Shown here: piece after piece, positions 43,739 through 50,576 of the stretch
How positions within the stretch are numbered: the stretch's first letter is position 1
How the letters are laid out: each line of letters starts with the position of its first letter
Source: HK1 sp965215295
GTDB lineage: Bacteria; Pseudomonadota; Gammaproteobacteria; HK1
Assembly (NCBI GenBank): GCA_965215295.1
Contig: OZ244045.1
Span: 682,001 to 746,000 of the forward strand
Direction: 5' to 3'
DNA: 64,000 nucleotides
Program-made: the position numbers and the translations under genes
Notes under the pieces: model-generated
What the model saw: the letters and a program-made list of their open reading frames with translations, nothing else
Told to the model about the DNA's origin: nothing
The model's database searches: none

Positions 43739-44362
43739 GTGCAGCTTCGCTACGAGACGGGGCTTACCGGCGAGCAATACGTTAAGGCCCAGGCGTGGCG
43801 CGCTGCAACCCTTGAGCGGTGTCCGAATCACCCCCACGGGGGATGTTCACTGGCACGCCACGGCACCTACGCGCGCAAGAGCCCGCGCGGGACACGCATC
43901 GCTCGCTGGTACTGCCCTGAGAGCCACACCACCTTCAGCCGGCTGCCGGACTGTCTGGCCGCACGGCTGCCCGGTGAGCTCGACACCGTCGAGGCGGTGG
44001 TGGCCCACGCCGAGCAGGCCCCGAGCCTGGCCGCCGCGGCCAATGAGCTGCGCCGCGACGCGGTCGAGCTTGCGGGGGCGATGCGCTGGGTCGAGCACCG
44101 GGTCCGTCTTGTCCATCACGTCCTGAGTATCGTCATCGGGCTACTCCCCGACCTCCTCGCCCGGTGTGTCGCCGAGGTGGGCGCGGTGCGCACGCGGCTC
44201 GAGACCGACACCGCGTTGCGGACGTTGCGTACCCTCACCGACGCGCAGCTCCCCATGCTGCCCGCCCCCTTGGGGTTCCACCCCCACCGCCTCAGCACGA
44301 CGAATCGCAAGCCAGCGCGCCAACACAAGAGGGGGCCTGACCCGCCGCCGTCGCCTGCGTAG
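43739..44362 (+). CDS. transposon zinc-finger protein (DUF6431-like)
   Basis: A protein of about 207 residues with GTG start at 43739 (MQLRYETGLTGEQYVKAQAWR). A longer ATG start at 43622 would give 246 residues. It has a Cys/His cluster, CPNHPHGGCSLARHGTY and RWYCPESHTTF, suggesting a zinc ribbon, followed by LPDCLAARLPGELDTVEAVVAHAEQAPS and a helical region. I recall such proteins (DUF6431) upstream of DDE transposase and ExeA-like ATPase genes in the same type of element. It may bind transposon ends or select targets. Its stop lies 47 bp before the transposase. Confidence 0.75.
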   Translation: MQLRYETGLTGEQYVKAQAWRAATLERCPNHPHGGCSLARHGTYARKSPRGTRIARWYCPESHTTFSRLPDCLAARLPGELDTVEAVVAHAEQAPSLAAAANELRRDAVELAGAMRWVEHRVRLVHHVLSIVIGLLPDLLARCVAEVGAVRTRLETDTALRTLRTLTDAQLPMLPAPLGFHPHRLSTTNRKPARQHKRGPDPPPSPA

Positions 44363-44409
44363 CGTCTCGTCCCCCGGGCCGATGCGCCCCACCGACGAGG
44401 ACTGCACCG

Positions 44410-45735
44410 ATGAACGACCCCGACGAGACGCTGCGCAACGCCGTGGCGCTGTTCCGCTACGGCCTCATCGCCGACGTGCTCCCACTGCCGCCGGGCAGCC
44501 GCGACATCCGCCGCGCCCTGCACGAGAAAGCTCAACGCACCTACACCATCCCCGGCACCCGCCGTACCCGCGTCGCCGTCGAGACGATGCGCGACTGGCT
44601 CAGCCTGTATCGCAACGGCGGGTTCGAGGCGCTGTACCCGAAGACCCGCGCCGACCGCGGCCAGCCCCGGCGCCTGCCCCCCGAGGTCGCCGAGTGGCTC
44701 GTTGCGCTCAAGACCGAGCGGCCTGCACTCTCGGTCAAGGCCCTCATCCGCGCCGCCCGCGAACGCGGCGTCGACCATCCCCTCGCGCCGTCGACCGTGC
44801 ACCGGCTGCTCTCGCGCGAAGGACTGCTCGACAAACGCCCCGGCGACCCCGTCGCCACCGACCGGCGACGATTCGCCTTCCGCAACGCCGGCGAGCTGTG
44901 GATGAGCGACGTGATGCACGGACCGAAGGTGCGCGACGGGCGCCGGCGCCGAAAGGCCTTCCTCATCGCGTTCATCGACGACGCCACCCGCGTCATCCCC
45001 TTCGCCGCCTTCGCCTACGCGGACAACACCACCGCCTTCCTGCCCGTGTTCAAGCAGGCCATCGCGCGGCGCGGCCTCCCCGCAAGGCTCTATGTCGACA
45101 ACGGGGCGAGCTTCCGCTCCCAGCAGCTCGCACTGGTATGCGCCAAGCTCGGCATCGCGCTCATCCACGCCCGGCCCTATCAGCCCGCCGGAAAGGGAAA
45201 AATCGAGCGCTTCTTCCGCACCCTGCGCGCCGCCTGGCTCGCCCACCTCACCGCCGAGGCCACCGAGAGCCTGGAGACGTTGAACCGCACCCTCTGGGCC
45301 TGGGTCGAGGGCGAGTACCACCGCTCGCCCCATCGCGGACTCGACGGGCGCACCCCCCTCGACCAGTGGGCACTCGCCGGGCACGACGTGCGCTTCCCCG
45401 GCCCCCGCCTCGACCTCGACGACCTCTTCCTGTTCGAGGCCAAACGCCGCGTCATGAAAGACCGCACCGTCAGCCTCCACGGACGACTCTACGAGGTCGA
45501 CGCCGTGCTCGTCGGCCAATCCGTCACCTTGCGCTACGACCCCGACGCACCGCCTGCGCGCCCCATCGAGGTCGTCCACGACGGCAAGGGTGCCGGGAGG
45601 GCCACCCGCCTCGACGCCTACGCCAACACCGCCGTCAAGCGCCACCGACCCTCCTGGCAGCTCCAGTGCGACACCCCCGCATCCGAACCACCCACCTCGC
45701 CTCTGACGATGCGCACCCTCAAGGAGAACCCGTAA
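44410..45735 (+). CDS. DDE transposase/integrase, TniA/Mu-like
   Basis: A 441-residue transposase. The N-terminal part is helix-turn-helix (RVAVETMRDWLSLYRNGGFEALYPK; SVKALIRAARERGV). The rve catalytic core has Asp in LWMSDVMHGPKV, Asp in LYVDNGASFRSQ and Glu in KGKIERFFRTLR. The C-terminal Mu-type beta-barrel follows (RRVMKDRTVSLHGRLYEVDAVLVGQSVTLRYDP). All three acidic residues are present, so it is probably active. The stop TAA overlaps the ATG of the ATPase gene by one base, which suggests coupled translation. Confidence 0.92.
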   Translation: MNDPDETLRNAVALFRYGLIADVLPLPPGSRDIRRALHEKAQRTYTIPGTRRTRVAVETMRDWLSLYRNGGFEALYPKTRADRGQPRRLPPEVAEWLVALKTERPALSVKALIRAARERGVDHPLAPSTVHRLLSREGLLDKRPGDPVATDRRRFAFRNAGELWMSDVMHGPKVRDGRRRRKAFLIAFIDDATRVIPFAAFAYADNTTAFLPVFKQAIARRGLPARLYVDNGASFRSQQLALVCAKLGIALIHARPYQPAGKGKIERFFRTLRAAWLAHLTAEATESLETLNRTLWAWVEGEYHRSPHRGLDGRTPLDQWALAGHDVRFPGPRLDLDDLFLFEAKRRVMKDRTVSLHGRLYEVDAVLVGQSVTLRYDPDAPPARPIEVVHDGKGAGRATRLDAYANTAVKRHRPSWQLQCDTPASEPPTSPLTMRTLKENP

Positions 45736-46547
45736 TGTACCTGCGACACTTCGCCCTCACCCGGCTCCCCTTCGAGACCCCGGCCCACACCGATGAGCTG
45801 TTCGAGTCGAACTCCCGGCGCGAGGCCCAGGCACGGCTCCATCACCTCATCGAACTCAAGGGCATCGGCCTCATGACCGGAGAGGTCGGCTCGGGCAAAA
45901 CCACCGTGTGCCGTCACGTCACCGCCGCCCTGCATCCGGGCCTGTATCGGGTGGGCTACGTCTGCCTGACCACCGGAAACGTCCTCGACATGTACAAATC
46001 CATCGCCTGGGAACTGGGACTGCCCACCGAGCGCTCGCGCGCCACCGCCTACCGCGCCATCCGCACCGAAATCACCCGATTGGTGTGCGAGGCCAAGCAG
46101 CTCCCCGTGCTCGTCATCGACGAAGCCCAGCACCTGCGCAACGACGTCCTCGAAGACCTTCGCTTGTTGACCAACTTCGCCATGGACAGCGACAACCGCC
46201 TGTGCCTGCTACTCGTCGGACTCACCGAGCTGCGCCGCCGCCTCGCCATGGCCGTGCACGAATCGCTCTCCCAACGCCTCGTCGTACGCCACCACCTCGC
46301 CGGACTCGACCGCGAGGAACTCCACGCCTACCTCGCCCACCGCCTGCGTCTGGCCGGCTGCGAACTCCCCCTGTTCGACCCCCCCCGCCGTCGAGGCGCT
46401 GGCGCACAGCGCTCGCGGATTGCCCCGGCTCATCAATCGCATCGCCCACTACGCCCTCACCGCCGCCGCCGCAACAGGCGAGCGCACCGTCACCGCCGTG
46501 CACCTCGAGCACGCTGTCGCGGAGTTGCGGCTGTGAACCGGTCTTGA
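45735..46547 (+). CDS. transposition AAA+ ATPase (TniB/ExeA-like), frameshifted near 3' end
   Basis: It starts MYLRHFALTRLPFETPAHTDELFES, typical of ExeA/TniB-like ATPases. Walker A is TGEVGSGKTTVC, Walker B is LPVLVIDEAQHL, and the sensor region is LCLLLVGLTELRRRLAM. After LPLFDPP the frame as written turns into Arg-rich nonsense and ends at 46547. Dropping one C from the C8 run at 46379-46386 restores PPAVEALAHSARGLPRLINRIAHYAL, a normal C terminus ending at TGA 46534-46536 (266 residues). This is a frameshift mutation, programmed slippage, or an assembly error. Confidence 0.88.
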   Translation: MYLRHFALTRLPFETPAHTDELFESNSRREAQARLHHLIELKGIGLMTGEVGSGKTTVCRHVTAALHPGLYRVGYVCLTTGNVLDMYKSIAWELGLPTERSRATAYRAIRTEITRLVCEAKQLPVLVIDEAQHLRNDVLEDLRLLTNFAMDSDNRLCLLLVGLTELRRRLAMAVHESLSQRLVVRHHLAGLDREELHAYLAHRLRLAGCELPLFDPPRRRGAGAQRSRIAPAHQSHRPLRPHRRRRNRRAHRHRRAPRARCRGVAAVNRS

Positions 46548-46553
46548 CTCGTC

Positions 46554-46793
46554 GTGCACCACGACATCAGCGACGAGGCCACCGCTCATCTGTGCGAACT
46601 CCTCAACGACCTCGCCTTCGCCTTCGACCACCCCCCGCACCCACCAGCGCGCCCGTTCAACGAACACGGGCGCGCTGGTGAACTCACCGTCACCACGAGC
46701 ACCGTGATCGTCGCGACCGCCGCCGCGATCCCGGTGAACGCAGGCGCTCGGCCCGCACTGGCACCGCTCTCCGACGATGGGGGGACAATGTGA
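46554..46793 (+). CDS. small transposon ORF of unknown function
   Basis: A 79-residue frame with GTG start (MHHDISDEATAHLCELLNDLAFAFDH). It begins 17 bp after the restored ATPase stop and on the same strand. The amphipathic N-terminal 25 residues look real. The rest (HPPHPPARP and a Thr/Val/Ala stretch) is low-complexity and runs into the right-end binding sites, so the gene may be truncated. I do not recognise a function. Confidence 0.5.
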   Translation: MHHDISDEATAHLCELLNDLAFAFDHPPHPPARPFNEHGRAGELTVTTSTVIVATAAAIPVNAGARPALAPLSDDGGTM

Positions 46794-46865
46794 GAAATCA
46801 GCCCTCAGCCGATCAGAAATAAACCGACAAATCCCTTACGAAATTACGTGCGACGCAACACCAGG

Positions 46866-48031
46866 TTTCGCTGGGCGGCGAAGGCGAGGCGGGCGGTCCG
46901 GGAGCGGACTCGCTGGTGCTGTGGGGTCGAGGCAGCCGGAGCTGGAGTGCGGGGAGGCTGGAGCCGGAGGTTGGGACGCGGGGAGAAGTGCTGTCCGGTC
47001 AGTTGGGTGTGGAGTTTCGTCCGCGGGAAGACACGTTGCTCGGGGTGATGCTGAGCGGGAGTGCGGGGGAGGTGGAGTTTGAGGGGGAGCTCGATACGGA
47101 GGTGGAGACGGAGCTCGTTGGTGTGCACCCCTATGCGCAGTGGTCGCCGCGGGAGGGTCTGAGGACATGGGCGATGGTGGGCTACGGAGCGGGCGAGGCG
47201 ACCCTGACGGACGATTATCTCGCTTTGGCGGGGACCGACATCGAGATGGTGATGGCGGCGGGCGGAGGGAGCCACGATGTGGCGTCGGTGTGGGGAATCG
47301 ACTGGTCGTTGGGGACGAACGGTTTCTTCGTGCAGCTTGACGCGGATGAAGTGCGTTTCGATGGGGATGGACAGTTGGGGCTGGTGCCGGCGGTGGAGTC
47401 GGAGGTGTGGCAGTTGCGGCTACTGCTGGAAGGCAGTGCGGAGGAGGACTTCGGAGGGGTCGAAGGGTTGAGGGGGAACGTGGAGCTGGCGGCGCGGGTC
47501 GATGGTGGGGACGCGGAGAGCGGAATGGGGATGGAGGTGGGCGGTGGCGTCGGGTACGGCCGTACGGACTTGGGCCTGGAGGTGGAGGCGAGCGGTCGGG
47601 TGCTGCTGTCGCACGAGGAAGAGGGTCTGGAGGAAGCGGGGGTGAGTCTGGCGTTGGAGTTAGACCCGGGTGCGCCCGGTCGGGGGGTGTACTTTGCGCT
47701 GTCGCCCTCGTGGGGGAACGCGGCGAGCGGCGTCCGGTCGATGTGGGAGGACCGGCAGCCGACGGTTGACGGGACCGACGGGCAGGACCGGTTCGACCCG
47801 CAGATGCGGTTGAGTTCGGAGCTCGGCTACACCGCGCCCACGCCGCTCCGTCGCGGCGCCCTCACCACCTACGGCGCGTTCTCGTCCGCCGGGGGTACGT
47901 CCCGGCAGTATCGTATCGGGAGACGGCTGGAGCTCGGCATCGCGTCGATGAGCCTCGAAGCCGAACGTCACGAGAGCTCCGGCGCAACGCCCGAGCACGG
48001 CGTCTGGCTGAGAGGCAACCTCCGTTTCTGA
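46866..48031 (+). pseudogene. 3' part of the giant surface protein: C-terminal outer-membrane beta-barrel
   Basis: From the CCAGG duplication the frame continues VSLGGEGEAGGPGADSLVLWGRGS and runs 388 codons to a TGA. It alternates beta strands typical of autotransporter barrels (GEVLSGQLGVEFRPREDTLLGVMLSG; LRTWAMVGYGAGEATL) and ends LRGNLRF, a C-terminal aromatic signal for BAM. It has no signal peptide or passenger of its own. Joined to 43448 it restores the 4343-residue parent. An internal start (TTG or GTG near 46910) could give a cytoplasmic fragment only. Confidence 0.88.
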
Positions 48032-48082
48032 GCGCGCTGGGCGACGAACTCGTAGCGCGCTCCTCCGTTTCTGAGCGCGCGA
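48019..48082 (+). repeat. 43 bp duplication across the barrel gene's stop codon
   Basis: The sequence cctccgtttctgagcgcgc occurs at 48019-48037 and again from 48062. The TGA of the barrel gene is in the first copy. The second copy lies downstream and is untranslated. It resembles the stop-spanning duplication at 793-976. Confidence 0.85.
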
Positions 48083-48240
48083 GGCGACGGACACGGTCCG
48101 TCCATCCGCATCACCGATCCCGAGGGGAGCGCCGCCCCCGATCTCGCCCGACTTCGCCCGGCCTCGCCCGATACGAGTTCTCCTGCGACTGCCGCCGACC
48201 ACACGCATCCCACGCCTGTCGAACCCCCCACGAGTCCCTT

Positions 48241-48306
48241 GTCGGGCTCGCCTCACGTTGGAATCACGCGCTCCCCTTCAGGCTCATGTGTCATTGGACA
48301 AGGCTC
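48241..48306 (+). repeat. right copy of the direct repeat bounding the nadK-hrcA insertion
   Basis: It matches 28692-28758 in the same orientation (about 94% by eye). It ends a few bases before the candidate hrcA promoter. Confidence 0.9.
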
Positions 48307-48310
48307 CGCT

Positions 48311-48340
48311 TTTGCAACGGTGCGGAACGGGTGCTAGCCT
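48311..48340 (+). promoter_or_regulatory. candidate heat-shock operon promoter overlapping a degenerate CIRCE
   Basis: TTGCAA (48312-48317) and TAGCCT (48335-48340) are 17 bases apart. TGC just before the -10 makes an extended -10. The same stretch reads tttgcaacg-N9-gggtgctag. This matches the CIRCE consensus (TTAGCACTC-N9-GAGTGCTAA) at 5 of 9 and 7 of 9 positions. The position upstream of hrcA fits HrcA autoregulation, but the left arm is weak. Confidence 0.45.
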
Positions 48341-48516
48341 GAAGTCACGTCGGCTCGCGATGCGAGGACGCGGAAATGGCGTCAGGCTCCTCGAGGCAGG
48401 ACCGGCTCGGAACGCGGGCGCAACTTCCATCGCGGGCCGGTCCCCCCGGTCCATGTTCCACTGAAGCGTCAGCCGCCTCCGGTGTTTCGACGCTCCCCGC
48501 CGGTCGCGATTGAACG

Positions 48517-49617
48517 GTGCCGACCCGGCCCCCGAACCTTCGGCCGCCCGTGTTCCGGAACAAGGGAGGCCCGGCGCCGGAGGCCGTGCTGAACGAGCGT
48601 GCCCAGCACCTCTTCCGGGTGCTCGTCCAGAGATACATAGGCAGCGGCCAGCCGGTCGGGTCACGCACCCTGTCACGCGACTCGAAACTCGATTTGAGCC
48701 CGGCGACGGTGCGCAACGTCATGGCGGACCTCGAGGACCTCGGCCTGCTCCGCTCGCCCCACGTTTCCGCCGGCCGCGTACCCACCGTCCAGGGATACCG
48801 GTTTTTCGTGGACAGTCTGCTGAAGGTCGCTCCGCTCGACGAAGGGGAGCTGGAACACCTGCGTACACAGCTCGAGATCAAGGGTGAACGCGTACCGCTG
48901 CTGGACGCCGCGACCTCCCTCATCTCCGACGCGACCCACATGGCGGGGATCGTGACCCTGCCGAAACAGGAGCGCCTGATCCTGCGGCACGTCGAGTTCC
49001 TCGCGCTCTCGGCCGAGCGGGTGCTGGTCATCCTGGTCGTCAACGGCTCCGACGTCCAGAACCGGGTCATCCACCTCGGCCGCCCGTACTCGCCGGCGCT
49101 GCTGCAACAGGTCGGCAACTACCTGAACGAGGTGTGCGCGGGCAAGGACCTGCTGGAGGTGCGCGAGTCGCTGCTCGCGGAACTGAAAGAGCACCGGTCG
49201 AGCCTCGACGAGCTGATGCTCACCGCCATCGAGATGGCGGACAAGGCGTTCGTGAAGGACGGCGGCGACGAAGAGGCGCTCCTGGTGTCGGGGCAGACGA
49301 ACCTCATGGGGTACGGAGAGCTCGCGGACATGGAGAAGCTCCGGCACCTGTTCGAGGCGTTCCGGGAGAAGACGGAGCTGCTCCACGTTCTGGACCAGTG
49401 CCTGCGGGCGGAGGGCCTGCAGATCTTCATCGGCGAGGAATCCGGCTTCGACGTGCTCGACGGTTGCAGCGTCATCGCCACACCGTACGAGCACGAGGAC
49501 AAGGTGCTCGGCGTTCTCGGGGTCATCGGCCCGACCCGCATGGCCTACGACCGTGTGATTCCCATCGTCGACGTCACGGCGCGGCTGCTCGGCGCCGCCT
49601 TGAATCAGCACCACTGA
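48517..49617 (+). CDS. hrcA: heat-inducible transcription repressor HrcA
   Basis: A 366-residue repressor that binds CIRCE operators and is stabilised by GroEL. The N-terminal winged helix has LFRVLVQRYIGSGQPVGSRTLSR and LSPATVRNVMADLEDLGLLRSPHVSAGRVPTVQGYRFFVD. The effector domain ends EDKVLGVLGVIGPTRMAYDRVIPIVD. The start is GTG with an unusual 20-residue Pro/Arg-rich lead; a GTG at about residue 24 (VLNERAQHLF) is an alternative closer to the family start. It leads the hrcA-grpE-dnaK-dnaJ cluster. Confidence 0.96.
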   Translation: MPTRPPNLRPPVFRNKGGPAPEAVLNERAQHLFRVLVQRYIGSGQPVGSRTLSRDSKLDLSPATVRNVMADLEDLGLLRSPHVSAGRVPTVQGYRFFVDSLLKVAPLDEGELEHLRTQLEIKGERVPLLDAATSLISDATHMAGIVTLPKQERLILRHVEFLALSAERVLVILVVNGSDVQNRVIHLGRPYSPALLQQVGNYLNEVCAGKDLLEVRESLLAELKEHRSSLDELMLTAIEMADKAFVKDGGDEEALLVSGQTNLMGYGELADMEKLRHLFEAFREKTELLHVLDQCLRAEGLQIFIGEESGFDVLDGCSVIATPYEHEDKVLGVLGVIGPTRMAYDRVIPIVDVTARLLGAALNQHH

Positions 49618-49727
49618 CGCCCAATATCTCCGCATCGCCGCACGTCGCGCCGGACCCGGGCGGTCGAGCGGTTGCGCGCGATGACGCCGCGGCGATGCCC
49701 GCGGGCGGCGCCGAACGGGAGGGAAGG

Positions 49728-50462
49728 ATGAAGGACGAGGGCCACAGGCAGGAGGATGGAGCCGTCGTCGCGGCCGGAGCGCGGGACGGACAGGCCCCGG
49801 AGCAGGCGGTCGCGGGGACGGCGGGTGACGAAGCCGCGGTTCGAAATGCAGGGGCGGAAGGAGGCGGAGCCGCGGCGCGAAGCACCGGGGCGGCCGACGG
49901 GGGAACCGCCCCCGGGGACACCCGGTCCGCCGGCGGCGGGGCGGCCGGCCACGAGGATGGAGCGGACGCGGCGCCACCGGGACCGGAGCCGTCCGAAGCG
50001 TCGCCCCCGAGCCTCGAGGAGGAGCTGGCCGAGGCTCGGCGCGCGGCGCAGGAACACCTGGACAAGGCGTTGCGCGCGCAGGCCGAGCTGGAGAACGTCC
50101 GGCGGCGCATGGCGCGCGATGTGGAGAGTGCGCACAAGTTCGCTCTGGAGCGGTTCGTCTCCGAGCTGCTGCCCGTCAGGGACAGCCTGGAATTCGGACT
50201 CGCGGCCGCGCAAGAGGCGAGCGCCGCCAGCATCGCGGAAGGCGTCGAGCTGACCCTGCGCATGCTGGAGCAGGCCATGGAGAAGTTCGGGGTCGAGGCC
50301 GTCGACCCCGCCGGCAAGCCCTTCGACCCCGCGTTCCACCAGGCGGTGACCATGCAGGAGAGTGACGCCGCGGAGTCCGGGGCGGTGCTCACCGTCGTCC
50401 AGAAAGGGTACCTGCTCAATGAACGCCTCGTGCGCCCGGCCATGGTCATCGTGGCGAAGTAG
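49728..50462 (+). CDS. grpE: nucleotide exchange factor GrpE
   Basis: A 244-residue DnaK co-chaperone. The ATG at 49728 follows gagggaagg. The first 90 residues are low-complexity Gly/Ala/Asp-rich. The coiled-coil and head domains carry RAQAELENVRRRMARDVESAHKFALERF, LLPVRDSLE and FHQAVTMQES, ending with VQKGYLLNERLVRPAMVIVAK, the family signature. It is longer than the usual 190-210 because of the N-terminal tail. An in-frame ATG at 49695 would add 11 residues. Confidence 0.96.
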   Translation: MKDEGHRQEDGAVVAAGARDGQAPEQAVAGTAGDEAAVRNAGAEGGGAAARSTGAADGGTAPGDTRSAGGGAAGHEDGADAAPPGPEPSEASPPSLEEELAEARRAAQEHLDKALRAQAELENVRRRMARDVESAHKFALERFVSELLPVRDSLEFGLAAAQEASAASIAEGVELTLRMLEQAMEKFGVEAVDPAGKPFDPAFHQAVTMQESDAAESGAVLTVVQKGYLLNERLVRPAMVIVAK

Positions 50463-50576
50463 CCGCGGCCGGAGTTGAAAGACCGGCGGCGGACCCAATA
50501 TCCCGCCTGCCCGAGACGAGGCGGTGCCCGCGCCGGCATTGCGCGACTCGAACCGACAGCACCGGAGGCATCCGAG

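Larger units (their letters stand above)
43449..46860 (+). mobile_element. 3412 bp Tn7/Mu-type transposon inserted in the giant surface-protein gene
   Basis: The left end reads TGTTGTTTTTCACATT. The right end, read inward on the minus strand, reads TGTTGCGTCGCACGTAAT. Both begin TGTTG and have CAC at positions 11-13. The target sequence CCAGG is duplicated at 43444-43448 and 46861-46865, and 5 bp is the size made by Tn7, Mu and Tn5053 relatives. Internal boxes recur at both ends: TTTTTCACATT (43454-43464) against TTTCTCACATT (46787-46797 reversed), and ATTCCGTAGACGGATTT (43499) against ATTTCGTAAGGGATTT (46829-46844 reversed). Cargo is only transposition genes: a zinc-finger protein, DDE transposase, AAA ATPase and a small ORF. 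Confidence 0.9.
48032..48516. other. 485 bp gap between barrel remnant and hrcA
   Basis: It contains the stop-spanning duplication, the right direct repeat and the candidate promoter/operator for hrcA, which are listed separately. I see no gene in it. Confidence 0.7.

Noticed and set aside
39875..43837. 1320-codon antisense open frame across the same gene and into the transposon
   Set aside because: Same cause; it crosses the transposon junction and shows only repeats of the complementary strand.
44116..45645. 509-codon frame antisense to the transposase
   Set aside because: No family features; the plus-strand frame has the DDE catalytic residues.
46866..48031. barrel as an independent intact outer-membrane protein gene
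   Set aside because: It has no signal peptide or start context, and its frame continues exactly from the interrupted adhesin.
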